DNA of 64,000 nucleotides from an uncultured Ilyobacter sp. (GTDB lineage Bacteria; Fusobacteriota; Fusobacteriia; Fusobacteriales; Fusobacteriaceae): assembly GCF_963668085.1 (NCBI RefSeq), contig NZ_OY764059.1, positions 744,001 to 808,000 on the forward strand. The letters are read 5' to 3'. How positions within the stretch are numbered: the stretch's first letter is position 1; each line of letters begins with the position of its first letter. Shown one piece after another: positions 31,465-40,576 of the stretch. The position numbers and the translations under genes are program-made. Under the pieces are notes generated by a model, which was not told the DNA's origin, did not search any database, and saw nothing but the letters and a program-made list of their open reading frames with translations.

Positions 31465-32154
31465 TTAATAACTATTTTGTTTGCTGAGCTGGGAGATATT
31501 ATATAAAGCTATATATATTAATGTAAGAAAAAAGCTTAGTATAATTACAAAAATAAGGGTTTCAAAGTTAAAACTCCATAAAACACTTTTAACTAAATTA
31601 TAGGGGTTTGTTACAACATGCCAACTGTTTAGACGAATAAACCGACCTAAATATATTCCGTAGCTTGACAATATTTCTGCTGCAATAATAAACCTCCAAC
31701 CAGCATGGAAACCAATTTTTTTTTCTATTTTTTTGTGTAGTAGATATAGAGATAGAAATCCTATCAGTAGACCTGTAAAAACAAAAAGCGAAATCATAAG
31801 AAAATCATACCAAACAACAACCTCTATACCGGTATGAGAACTGAGATGATATCCTCCCCTGCTGATATGAATAAAATCTGTTATAAAGTATGAAGCATTG
31901 GGATAAAAAATAATCCAAGCCACCCCAAAAAATATTTTGGCTACTTTATGAATCTCTTCGACAATTAAAATAAGAGATAGAAACAGTGGAATCCAGGCAA
32001 GAAAAAGGTTCCATATTAGAAAAAAATAATTGGAGTTAAGAGTAATCAGCGTACGCAATGCCACCATAAAACACCCAGAAAATGAGAGGATTAAAAACAT
32101 TACAAAGAGGTTGAAAGTTCTTTTGTTAGGTAGAAACTTGTTCAATAGATTCAT
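31465..32154 (-). CDS. DUF1361 membrane protein, stop codon at the IS edge
   Basis: A 229-residue inner-membrane protein with about seven hydrophobic segments and the DUF1361 landmarks FLAWIPLFLSL, IFYPNASYFITDFIHI, VVWYDFLMISLF and SYGIYLGRFIRLNSW. The function of the family is unknown. Its TAA stop (31465-31467) lies in the flank or end of the insertion sequence, so the IS entered exactly at the stop and the reading frame still closes at what is probably its native end. Confidence 0.8.
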   Translation of the reverse strand: MNLLNKFLPNKRTFNLFVMFLILSFSGCFMVALRTLITLNSNYFFLIWNLFLAWIPLFLSLILIVEEIHKVAKIFFGVAWIIFYPNASYFITDFIHISRGGYHLSSHTGIEVVVWYDFLMISLFVFTGLLIGFLSLYLLHKKIEKKIGFHAGWRFIIAAEILSSYGIYLGRFIRLNSWHVVTNPYNLVKSVLWSFNFETLIFVIILSFFLTLIYIALYNISQLSKQNSY

Positions 32155-32390
32155 TTTATCAGCCTCCTATAATAAAATCTGCAATTACTTGATTGATCTA
32201 ATCCAATAAAGGTATAATTATTTATACTTTAAAGAAACAAAAAATCCTATAGCTTAAAATTTACGAAAAATAACGAATAAAATTATTTAAATTTTTGCAT
32301 AAGTTAGATTATTAGATTAAAATTATATTGTAGAGGGTATAATCTATTTTTTATATTTGGATACTACTAGAATATTACGGGGGAATTTTT

Positions 32391-33146
32391 ATGAAAAGAG
32401 GCTCTATATATTATTTTTCAGGTACAGGGAACAGTTACTATACTGCTAAAGTTTTAGGGGAGAAACTTGACCTATCTGTAGAGAGTATAGATATGAAAAA
32501 TATTCCCAGAGGAAAACAGGAGTATGTGGGGATAGTGTTTCCTGTGTATGCATTTGGACCTCCTAATATTGTAAAGAAATTTATAGAAAAGTTAGAAGGC
32601 TTAAAGGGTGAGTACGTCTTTGTAGTCGCTACCTATGGAGGACAGTGTGGACCTACAGTTGATATAACAGAAAAACTTTTGAAAAAATCAAAAATTCAGC
32701 TAAACTATGCAGGAAAAGTTAAGTTTCCTGACAATTATATATTGAGTTTCAAGGTACCGGAAGAATCTAAACAGATGATAATGTTAGAAGAGGCCAGCAG
32801 AAAGATAAAATTAATCTCAAGAGAACTTTTGAAAAAGTCTGTCAAAATAGAGAAAGAAAAATTTCCATTTAACCTAATTCCTAAAAAAATACATTTTTGG
32901 TCGTCGAGCAGGTTTAGAAAAATGGGGAAAGAACTAAAGGCAGATTCAAGATGCAATCAATGTGGTTTGTGTGTAAAAAACTGTCCTGTAAACAATATTA
33001 AATTGATAGATAAAAAAGTAATCTTCGGAGTAGTATGTGAACTTTGTCTCAGATGTGTCCATACCTGCCCAAAAGAAGCTATAAATTATAAAAATAAAAC
33101 TCAGGGAAAGAAACGTTATCTGAACCCTAAAGTTTATATGGATTAA
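32391..33146 (+). CDS. EFR1-type flavodoxin-ferredoxin fusion
   Basis: A 251-residue protein. The N-terminal half is a flavodoxin-like domain (YYFSGTGNSYYTAK is the FMN phosphate loop; FPVYAFGPPNIVKKF follows). The C-terminal 70 residues carry two [4Fe-4S] motifs, CNQCGLCVKNCPVNN and CELCLRCVHTCPKEA. Such proteins shuttle electrons in anaerobes; the partner is unknown. The gene lies between the IS region and the hydrogenase operon. Confidence 0.85.
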   Translation: MKRGSIYYFSGTGNSYYTAKVLGEKLDLSVESIDMKNIPRGKQEYVGIVFPVYAFGPPNIVKKFIEKLEGLKGEYVFVVATYGGQCGPTVDITEKLLKKSKIQLNYAGKVKFPDNYILSFKVPEESKQMIMLEEASRKIKLISRELLKKSVKIEKEKFPFNLIPKKIHFWSSSRFRKMGKELKADSRCNQCGLCVKNCPVNNIKLIDKKVIFGVVCELCLRCVHTCPKEAINYKNKTQGKKRYLNPKVYMD

Positions 33147-33284
33147 TGGGGCCTTTTGCAGTGATAATAACTAAAATTTTGTGATGTTATTTAAATTTTT
33201 TTAAGATTTTTTTTAATTTTTTCATTTTATAATTGATTTTATTTATGATTTACGGTATTATTTGACTAGTATACAAACACAACA

Positions 33285-33302
33285 TTGTTACAATATTAAC
33301 AT
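33285..33302 (+). promoter_or_regulatory. Candidate Rex operator before the hydrogenase operon
   Basis: TTGTTACAATATTAACAT is a 7-4-7 palindrome close to the clostridial Rex consensus TTGTTAA-N4-TTAACAA. It sits 25 bases before hydC, next to a TTGACT (33262) that could be part of the promoter. Rex senses the NADH/NAD ratio and represses fermentative and hydrogenase genes, which suits an NADH-linked hydrogenase. The regulator is inferred. Confidence 0.6.
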
Positions 33303-33326
33303 AATATAATGAAAGGGAGGATGAAG

Positions 33327-33815
33327 ATGTCTTGTAAAAACCAACTTAAGGAAGAGTGCTTCAAACAGTTAGATGAGTTTATCTTGAATCTTGATGATAA
33401 ACAAGGGGCATTAATCACAGTACTTCACAAGGCTCAGGAGATATTTGGATATCTACCTAAAGAGATTCAGTCATTTGTAGCAGAAAGATTGGATTTACCG
33501 CTAGCCAAAGTTTACGGAGTTGTCAGCTTTTATTCGTTTTTCACAATGACTCCAAAGGGGAGATACCCTATTTCAGTATGTATGGGAACTGCTTGCTATG
33601 TAAGAGGAGCAGGGAAAGTACTAGAGGATTTTCAAAAGCAATTGGGGATCGAAGTTGGAGAAACTACTTCTGACGGAATGTTTTCAATCGATGCACTAAG
33701 ATGTGTAGGAGCATGTGGACTAGCGCCAGTTGTTCTTGTGGGAGAAGATGTTTTTGGTAAAGATGAAGCTAAAGACGTAAAAACAATACTAGATACTTAT
33801 AAAGCCAAAGGGTAA
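33327..33815 (+). CDS. hydC: [FeFe] hydrogenase, NuoE-like subunit HydC
   Basis: A 162-residue thioredoxin-fold [2Fe-2S] subunit with ligands in CMGTACYVRGA and CVGACGLAPVV. In electron-bifurcating hydrogenases this subunit assists the NADH-binding HydB. ATG 33327 was preferred because GGGAGG lies six bases upstream, whereas ATG 33321 abuts it. It opens a four-gene operon. Confidence 0.9.
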   Translation: MSCKNQLKEECFKQLDEFILNLDDKQGALITVLHKAQEIFGYLPKEIQSFVAERLDLPLAKVYGVVSFYSFFTMTPKGRYPISVCMGTACYVRGAGKVLEDFQKQLGIEVGETTSDGMFSIDALRCVGACGLAPVVLVGEDVFGKDEAKDVKTILDTYKAKG

Positions 33816-33827
33816 GGAGGTTTTCTT

Positions 33828-34247
33828 ATGTCAAAGAAGATAGCATCTTATGAAGAGCTTTTAAAAAAGAATAAAGAGTGCGAAGCTCTTATCGAAGTAA
33901 GAAAAAAATGAGAAGAAATAGATCTTGAAAATGTCAAGGTCGCAAAAATAGGAATCGGGCAGCCTACGCCTGAAGCCAAAAGACTTGCAGATGAAGTAGC
34001 ACTAGAGATAATAAAATATCTAAAAGAGTGTAATGTAGAAGATGTAGCGGTTATTCAGACGGAATTTTATGGATATTCTGGTGAAAAGCCTACTCTAGAA
34101 ATAATTATACCAAAAATGGGAAATGTTGTTTTTGGCAACATAACACCTCATGAAGCTTTAGAGCTAGTAAAGAAATATGTTTTAGATACCGAGAAAATAA
34201 AAGATTTTCTTGTAAATAATGACGGAAACAATAAGTGTAATCATTAA
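33828..34247 (+). CDS. HndB-like hydrogenase accessory protein with in-frame UGA
   Basis: The frame starts at ATG 33828 behind AAGGAGG, meets TGA at 33909-33911 (codon 28) and continues open to TAA at 34247, 139 residues in all. The layout after the UGA (VAKIGIGQPT, DVAVIQTEFYGYSGEKP, EIIIPKMGNVVFGNITP, KDFL) follows HndB-type [2Fe-2S] proteins, but the positions that normally hold the four cluster Cys are Gln, Pro, Phe and Ser or similar. A hairpin GATCTTGA/TCAAGGTC (33921-33941) lies just after the UGA. It is either selenocysteine or a nonsense mutation in a decaying gene. Confidence 0.6.
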
Positions 34248-34263
34248 TTTAGGGGGTAATTAG

Positions 34264-36051
34264 ATGTCAGATAAAAAGCACGTCCTAATTTGTGGAGGTA
34301 CAGGATGTCTTTCTTCCAAGAGTAGACAAATTGCGGATAATATCAACGCTGTCCTTAAAGAAAAAGGGATGGAGGATCAAGTAGAGGTAGTATTAACTGG
34401 ATGTTTTGGTTTCTGTGAAAAGGGTCCAATTGTAAAGATAATGCCTGAAAATACATTCTATGTTGAGGTTAAGCCTGAGGATGCTGGAAGAATAGTAGAA
34501 GAGGATTTGATAAAGGGAGAGAAAATAGAAACTCTACTTTACAGAGATCCAAAAACTGGAACTAGAATTCACGAAGGTGAAAATATGGAATTTTATAAGA
34601 AGCAGATGAGAATAGCTCTCAGAAACTGTGGTCTTATTAATCCTGAAAATATAGAGGAATACCTAGGTAACAGAGGTTATATGGCACTAGGAAAATGTCT
34701 TAATGACATGAATCCTCAAGCAGTAATTGACGAGATGAAATTATCTGGTCTTAGAGGAAGAGGTGGGGGAGGATTCCCTACTGGTCTTAAGTGGCAGTTT
34801 GCTGCAAATAACAGTGCAGATCAAAAATATGTTGTATGTAATGCCGACGAGGGAGATCCCGGAGCATTCATGGACAGATCAATACTCGAAGGAGACCCTC
34901 ATTCTGTTATAGAGGCTATGGCTATCTGTGGATATTCTACAGGTGCAAGCAAAGGTCTAGTATATATCAGAGCAGAGTACCCTCTAGCAATCAACAGACT
35001 AAAGAAAGCTATGGATGATGCAAGAGAATACGGACTACTAGGAAAAAATATTCTTGGATCAGGTTTTGATTTCGATATAGAGATCAAATATGGTGCGGGA
35101 GCATTTGTATGTGGAGAAGAAACTGCTCTTATCCACTCTATGGAGGGAGAAAGAGGAGAACCTACATCGAAACCTCCTTTCCCAGCTGAATCTGGATACT
35201 GGGGAAAACCAACAAACGTTAACAACGTTGAAACTTTTGCCAATATTCCTGAAATTATATTAAATGGTGGGGAATGGTTTAAAGGTATCGGAACTGAAAA
35301 ATCTTCAGGAACAAAAGTATTTGCTCTTGCTGGTAAAATAAACAATGTAGGACTTGTAGAAGTACCTATGGGAACTACTTTGAGAGAAGTTATTTTCGAA
35401 ATTGGTGGTGGAATCTCGAACGGAAAGAAATTTAAAGCTGTTCAAACAGGAGGGCCTTCTGGTGGATGTCTTACTGAAAGAGACCTAGATACTCCGATTG
35501 ATTTTGACTCTCTTTTAGCAAAAGGATCTATGATGGGATCTGGTGGAATGATCGTAATGGATGAAGATAACTGTATGGTTGCAGTATCTAAATTCTACCT
35601 TGAATTTACAGTGGAAGAGTCTTGCGGAAAGTGTACTCCATGTAGAATAGGTAATACAAGATTGTATGAAATTCTTGATAAGATTACAAAAGGTAATGGA
35701 ACACTTGAAGACCTTGAATTGCTAAAAGAACTTTCTGAGACTATCAAAGATACATCTCTTTGTGGACTTGGACAGACGGCTCCAAACCCAATACTATCAA
35801 CACTTGATCAGTTCTGGGATGAATATGTAGCACACGTTGTAGATAAAAAATGTCCTGCTGGTGCTTGTACAGATCTTTTACAATACTCAATTAACGATAA
35901 GTGTATCGGATGTACGGCATGTGCTAGAGTATGTCCAGTAAACTGTATAGCTGGTAAGGTAAAAGAAAAGCATGTAATCGACCAAAGTGTATGTATAAAA
36001 TGTGGAGCTTGCTATTCTACATGTAAATTTGGAGCTATTGATAGAGGATAA
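34264..36051 (+). CDS. hydB: [FeFe] hydrogenase, NuoF-like NADH-binding subunit HydB
   Basis: A 595-residue subunit. In order it has an N-terminal thioredoxin-like [2Fe-2S] domain (CGGTGCLS, CFGFCEKGP), the NuoF FMN/NADH domain (GLRGRGGGGFPTGLKW, CNADEGDPGAFMDR), an SLBB segment, the [4Fe-4S] site ESCGKCTPCRIG with SLCGLGQ, and a C-terminal two-cluster ferredoxin (CIGCTACARVCPVNC, CIKCGACYSTCKF). This architecture matches HydB of trimeric bifurcating hydrogenases, exchanging electrons among NADH, ferredoxin and HydA. Confidence 0.94.
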   Translation: MSDKKHVLICGGTGCLSSKSRQIADNINAVLKEKGMEDQVEVVLTGCFGFCEKGPIVKIMPENTFYVEVKPEDAGRIVEEDLIKGEKIETLLYRDPKTGTRIHEGENMEFYKKQMRIALRNCGLINPENIEEYLGNRGYMALGKCLNDMNPQAVIDEMKLSGLRGRGGGGFPTGLKWQFAANNSADQKYVVCNADEGDPGAFMDRSILEGDPHSVIEAMAICGYSTGASKGLVYIRAEYPLAINRLKKAMDDAREYGLLGKNILGSGFDFDIEIKYGAGAFVCGEETALIHSMEGERGEPTSKPPFPAESGYWGKPTNVNNVETFANIPEIILNGGEWFKGIGTEKSSGTKVFALAGKINNVGLVEVPMGTTLREVIFEIGGGISNGKKFKAVQTGGPSGGCLTERDLDTPIDFDSLLAKGSMMGSGGMIVMDEDNCMVAVSKFYLEFTVEESCGKCTPCRIGNTRLYEILDKITKGNGTLEDLELLKELSETIKDTSLCGLGQTAPNPILSTLDQFWDEYVAHVVDKKCPAGACTDLLQYSINDKCIGCTACARVCPVNCIAGKVKEKHVIDQSVCIKCGACYSTCKFGAIDRG

Positions 36052-36095
36052 ATCTTAGTTTTGGAAGACAAAATTAAAAGGAGTGAATCGGGCGA

Positions 36096-37874
36096 ATGGA
36101 AATGGTAAAGCTTATTATAGATGGAAAAGCAGTAGAAGCGCCTAAAGGTGCAACGATAGTTGCAGCTGCTAAAACATTAGGAATAACAATTCCAACTCTT
36201 TGTCATCTTCAGATGGGAGGAGTAGGTTATAAAAATGACTGTGCTTCATGTAGAGTCTGTGTCGTAGAGGTAGAGGGAAGAAGAAACCTAGCACCGGCAT
36301 GTGCTACACCTGTATATGACGGAATGGTAGTAACTACTAATTCAATGAAGGTAATGCAAAAAAGAAAAACAGTATTGGAACTTCTTCTTTCTGATCATCC
36401 AAAAGACTGTCTTGCTTGTTCAAAAAATGGAGAGTGTGAACTCCAAGACCTTGCAATGCAATTTGGTGTGAGAGAGATAAGATTTGCAGGTAAAGAATCT
36501 ACATATAGACAGGATGTATCACCTTCTATAATCAGAGATATCGACAAGTGTATCATGTGTAGAAGATGTGAAACTATGTGTAATGTAATACAAACTTGTG
36601 GAGTTCTTTCTGGGGTGAACAGAGGATTTGAAGCTGTTGTGGCTCCAGCATTTGAGCAAGATCTAGAGGATACTGCATGTACTTACTGTGGACAGTGTGT
36701 AGCAGTATGTCCAGTAGGGGCGCTTCATGAAGCTGACCACACATGGAGACTAGTAAAAGACCTTGCTAACCCTGCTAAAAAAGTGGTAGTTCAAGTGGCT
36801 CCTGCAGTCAGAGTGGCTCTTGGAGAAGAGTTTGGCTTTGAACCTGGTACAAATGTTGAAGGTAAGATGATAGCTGCACTTAGAAAGTTAGGATTTGATA
36901 TGGTATTTGATACTAACTGGTCAGCTGACCTTACGATAATGGAAGAGGCTTCTGAGCTTATTGACAGAGTAACAAAAAAACTTGCTGGAGATGAGGATGT
37001 AAAACTTCCTATTCTTACTTCTTGTTGTCCTGCATGGGTTAAGTTCTTTGAACACAATTACCCTGATATGCTAGATGTACCTTCTACAGCTAAATCTCCT
37101 CAACAAATGTTTGGTGCTATAGCTAAAAATGTTTGGGCAAAGGAAGAGGGAATTGATAAAAAGGATCTTATAGTTGTGTCTATAATGCCTTGTCTTGCTA
37201 AAAAATACGAGGCATCTAGAGAGGAATTCTCTGATAAAGACGGAAATCCTGATGTAGACTACTCTATCTCTACAAGAGAGTTAGCAAAGCTTATAAAGCA
37301 AGCAAACATAAACTTCAAAGGTCTAGAAGATGAAGAAGTAGATAGTCCGTTAGGAAGCTACACAGGAGCCGGGGTAATATTCGGTAGAACTGGAGGAGTT
37401 ATAGAGGCTGCAACTAGAACTGCATATGAATGGATCACTGGAGATACTTTAGAATCTGTAGATTTCACTTCACTAAGAGGTATGGAATCTGTAAGAGTAG
37501 CAGAAGTTTCTATTCCTGGATTGGATGAAAAATTAGGTTCTAAGTTCAGAATCGGAATCGCTCATGGTCTTGGGTCTGCCAGAGAACTTTTGGATAAAAT
37601 CAGATCAGGAGAAGAAACAGTTCATGCCATAGAGATTATGGCTTGTAAAGGTGGATGTGTAGGTGGAGGTGGACAGCCTTACCATCACGGAGACTTTGGA
37701 GTAATAGAAAAAAGAGCAGCTGGATTAACTTCTATAGATGAAGGTAAAGAGCTTAGAAAATCACATGAAAATCCTTATATTAAGGAACTTTATGAGAAGC
37801 ACTTAGGTAAACCAATGAGCCACGAGGCACATGACCTATTGCATACAGAGTATTTCCCAAAACATAAAATGTAA
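36096..37874 (+). CDS. hydA: [FeFe] hydrogenase, catalytic subunit HydA
   Basis: A 592-residue catalytic subunit. The N-terminus has a [2Fe-2S] domain, the His-ligated cluster HPKDCLACSKNGEC, and two [4Fe-4S] motifs (CIMCRRCETMC, CTYCGQCVAVCPVGA). The H-cluster motifs are canonical: TSCCPAWVKF, MPCLAKKYEA and MACKGGCVGGGGQP. With hydC and hydB it should make or use H2 with NADH and ferredoxin. Maturases hydEFG are not in this window. Confidence 0.96.
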   Translation: MEMVKLIIDGKAVEAPKGATIVAAAKTLGITIPTLCHLQMGGVGYKNDCASCRVCVVEVEGRRNLAPACATPVYDGMVVTTNSMKVMQKRKTVLELLLSDHPKDCLACSKNGECELQDLAMQFGVREIRFAGKESTYRQDVSPSIIRDIDKCIMCRRCETMCNVIQTCGVLSGVNRGFEAVVAPAFEQDLEDTACTYCGQCVAVCPVGALHEADHTWRLVKDLANPAKKVVVQVAPAVRVALGEEFGFEPGTNVEGKMIAALRKLGFDMVFDTNWSADLTIMEEASELIDRVTKKLAGDEDVKLPILTSCCPAWVKFFEHNYPDMLDVPSTAKSPQQMFGAIAKNVWAKEEGIDKKDLIVVSIMPCLAKKYEASREEFSDKDGNPDVDYSISTRELAKLIKQANINFKGLEDEEVDSPLGSYTGAGVIFGRTGGVIEAATRTAYEWITGDTLESVDFTSLRGMESVRVAEVSIPGLDEKLGSKFRIGIAHGLGSARELLDKIRSGEETVHAIEIMACKGGCVGGGGQPYHHGDFGVIEKRAAGLTSIDEGKELRKSHENPYIKELYEKHLGKPMSHEAHDLLHTEYFPKHKM

Positions 37875-37882
37875 ATTTTTGA

Positions 37883-37918
37883 GGCAGCGGATATTATCCG
37901 CTGTCTTTTTTCTTTTTT
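37883..37918 (+). terminator. Terminator after hydA
   Basis: GGCAGCGGAT-ATT-ATCCGCTGTC stem followed by TTTTTTCTTTTTT. Confidence 0.88.
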
Positions 37919-38054
37919 AGTAGTGTAACCAGAAAAGATTTATTAGAGAGGAAATTTTAAATATGTAATATTTAAAATATTTCAAAAAAAAATAAGTCAT
38001 CAAAGAAAAAATAAGATATAATGGAAAGTGTAGATTTTATTTGGGGAGGGCAAT

Positions 38055-38729
38055 GTGAAAGTTTTAATAGTTGAAGATGATCTTGAAATACAACAGCTGG
38101 TAAGTTATTTTTTCAGCAAGGAAGGATATGAAGTAGAAACTGCGTCAGATGGTTTAGAGGGACTCAGATTTTTAAAAAAATTCAAGCCCGACTTAGTGAT
38201 ACTAGATATTATGCTGCCTAGTTTAGATGGGAAAAATTTTACTAAAATAGTGAGGGAACTTCCAGAAGAGTATGGAAATCCAGTTATCATAATGTTGACT
38301 GCCAAAACAGAGATAGAAGATGTTCTAGAAGGTCTCGAGATAGGTGCCAATGATTATATGAAAAAACCTTTTGATCCTAGAGAACTAATACTCAGATCTA
38401 AAAAATTCCTTAATAACGGGGCGAAGATATCGAAAAAATATATTTTTAGAGATGTAGTGGTAGATGACGACAGACACCTTGTGACCGAAGATGGAAGAGA
38501 GGTAGAACTTTCTAAAAAAGAATACGATCTATTGCACCTTCTCATAAGAAATAAAGGTCTGGTTCTTTCTAGGGAGAAGATTTTGGATAAGGTGTGGAAT
38601 ACCAGCTATTATGCTGGGGATAGATCTGTAGATATATACATATCCAAACTGAGGGAGAAGATAGTAAGTATTTCTAAAAATATAAAAACAGTGAAAGGAG
38701 TTGGCTATAAATTAGAAGAAAAGAGATAA
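38055..38729 (+). CDS. OmpR/PhoB-type response regulator
   Basis: A 224-residue regulator. The receiver domain has VEDDLEIQQL, the phospho-acceptor Asp in LVILDIMLPSLDG (about residue 53), and Lys in KKPFDP. The C-terminal winged helix has SKKEYDLLHLLIRNKGLVLSREKIL and DRSVDIYISKLR. A GTG start follows GGGGAGGG. The sensor kinase gene overlaps its end, so the pair is translationally coupled. Targets are unknown. Confidence 0.92.
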   Translation: MKVLIVEDDLEIQQLVSYFFSKEGYEVETASDGLEGLRFLKKFKPDLVILDIMLPSLDGKNFTKIVRELPEEYGNPVIIMLTAKTEIEDVLEGLEIGANDYMKKPFDPRELILRSKKFLNNGAKISKKYIFRDVVVDDDRHLVTEDGREVELSKKEYDLLHLLIRNKGLVLSREKILDKVWNTSYYAGDRSVDIYISKLREKIVSISKNIKTVKGVGYKLEEKR

Positions 38730-40402
38730 TAACTCTCATCCTAATATTTTTCCTTGAAATATTCTTTGTAAAGGTAAATATGAGCAGGGTGTCAACTCTC
38801 TATGAAGAAGTCGCAAAGAAAACCTTGAGGGAAGACGCCATTCTTATAAAAAATATTGCTAGGAATAATTCACGGGAGGATTTTCAAGAGATATTTGGGA
38901 GTGTGGAGAAGAGATTTACCTTGATAGATGCAAAGGGAATAGTAGTATATGATTCAGAGAAATACGATGAGGAGTCAACCATGGAAAATCATGGGACAAG
39001 ACCTGAAGTTATAGAGGCCCTTGAAGAGGGAGAGGGTTTCAATGTGAGACAGAGTGAAACTCTAGGAGAACTCCTTGCATATTATGCCATTCCATACACA
39101 GACGAATACGAAGAAGACTATATAATAAGAGTTGCTAGGGGATATGATTCAGATTATAATAATATCAGAAATATTCTAACAGGGCAGATAATATTTTTCA
39201 TTATCTTGAATATATTTATTCACTTTAGTTATAAAAATTACCTGAAAAGACATCTGTTCAACAAGGTGGATGAGATAAGAGAGGCCTTAGAAACAGGTAT
39301 AGAAGTAACCGAAATATATTCTAAGGGTGATATGTGGCTTGTAGAATTTTGGAAAGTTGTCCAGTCTTGGCAGAGTGAGAATATAAAAAACTTGGAAAAA
39401 GTTAATTTGGAAAAACAGATACTGAGGCGGGTAATATCCTCGGTGGATATGTCAATTGTTCTCATAAATGCCAATATGGAAGTAATCCTAAAAAATGAAT
39501 CACTAAATTATCTTTATAATTTTTCTCAGGGTGGGCACTATTACCAGGGAATGAAATATATAGAGATCATAAATGTGGTAAGAAAAGCCATAGACGAAAA
39601 AAAAGATATTAAAGAAGATGTGTATATTTCTAAATTGAAAAAATATCTGGTAATAGGAGTGAAATATCTAGAATTTAGAAATCAGTTTATTATAACTATA
39701 AAAGATGTAACTAGAAATCGTGAAATGATGGTGGTTCAGAGAAACTTTATAAGCAATATAAGCCATGAACTCAAAACCCCATTGACTAACATCAAAGGCT
39801 ATCTTATAGCATTAGAAGACGCTCCTGAAGTAATGAGGGGGAATTTTCTGAAAATTGTAAAAAATAATGTGGATAAATTGGAAAATATAACCATGGATTT
39901 TTTGAATATATCCAAAATAGAAAATTCTAAGGTTCTTAACCTTGCACCGGTTTCCTTTGGAAAAGTACAAGAAGAGATAGAAAAAGTGCTTTCTCAGCAT
40001 ATAAAATCAAAAGAAGCTGAAATAATATACTCAGTAAATTTACTAGGTGCAGATGATTATATGAGGGTTGATTTTGATAAGCTAAGCACCATATTGAAAA
40101 ACCTCATAGAAAATGCGATAATTTATAATGATAAAAAGCCTGTAATTAGAGTCGAGATAAAAGAGATCTATGACAGGTATAAGATAATGATAGAAGACAA
40201 TGGACTAGGCATACCTGAAAAAGATATAGAAAATATTTTTGAAAGGTTTTACCGTGTAGATAAAGCAAGAACCAGCAATGTGGCCGGGACAGGTCTAGGG
40301 CTTCCCATAGTTTCAGAACTTGTGGAGATTTGCGGTGGAAAGATAGAAGTGGAATCTAAAGAGGGAAAAGGAAGTATTTTTAGGTTTTCAATGTTGAAAT
40401 AA
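38711..40402 (+). CDS. PhoR-like membrane sensor histidine kinase (apparent AUU start)
   Basis: The first ATG in frame is at 38780, but starting there removes the first membrane helix. The frame is open back to 38711 and encodes RRKEIITLILIFFLEIFF, a clear transmembrane segment, with no ATG, GTG or TTG codon. AAAGGAG at 38694-38700 lies ten bases before ATT 38711. From there the protein is 563 residues: helix 1, an external sensor of about 120 residues, helix 2 (ILTGQIIFFIILNIFIHF), a linker/PAS region, the H box ISNISHELKTPLTNIKG, and N, G1, F and G2 boxes (NLIENAIIYND, DNGLGIPE, FERFYRVDKA, GTGLGLPIV). Confidence 0.82.
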   Translation: MRRKEIITLILIFFLEIFFVKVNMSRVSTLYEEVAKKTLREDAILIKNIARNNSREDFQEIFGSVEKRFTLIDAKGIVVYDSEKYDEESTMENHGTRPEVIEALEEGEGFNVRQSETLGELLAYYAIPYTDEYEEDYIIRVARGYDSDYNNIRNILTGQIIFFIILNIFIHFSYKNYLKRHLFNKVDEIREALETGIEVTEIYSKGDMWLVEFWKVVQSWQSENIKNLEKVNLEKQILRRVISSVDMSIVLINANMEVILKNESLNYLYNFSQGGHYYQGMKYIEIINVVRKAIDEKKDIKEDVYISKLKKYLVIGVKYLEFRNQFIITIKDVTRNREMMVVQRNFISNISHELKTPLTNIKGYLIALEDAPEVMRGNFLKIVKNNVDKLENITMDFLNISKIENSKVLNLAPVSFGKVQEEIEKVLSQHIKSKEAEIIYSVNLLGADDYMRVDFDKLSTILKNLIENAIIYNDKKPVIRVEIKEIYDRYKIMIEDNGLGIPEKDIENIFERFYRVDKARTSNVAGTGLGLPIVSELVEICGGKIEVESKEGKGSIFRFSMLK

Positions 40403-40436
40403 AAGTATCTGCAATTTTAAATTGCAGATACTTTTA
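40401..40436 (+). terminator. Terminator after the two-component pair
   Basis: AAAAGTATCTGCAAT-TTTAA-ATTGCAGATACTTTT, a long perfect stem followed by more T. It is symmetrical and could work both ways. Confidence 0.88.
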
Positions 40437-40576
40437 TTTTTTGAAAAAAGATTTGAATTTAGGTGTTAAAGACATCATGATATAAAAAGAAGTTTAAAAG
40501 TAGACAACACTAGAGCAATAATAGTAAAATATAATTATATTAAATGGCTCAAATGACTATTTGAAAGAACTTTAGA

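Noticed and set aside
38780..40402. The ATG at 38780 as the start of the histidine kinase.
   Set aside because: It would remove the first membrane helix and lacks a ribosome site; the upstream open stretch fits better.
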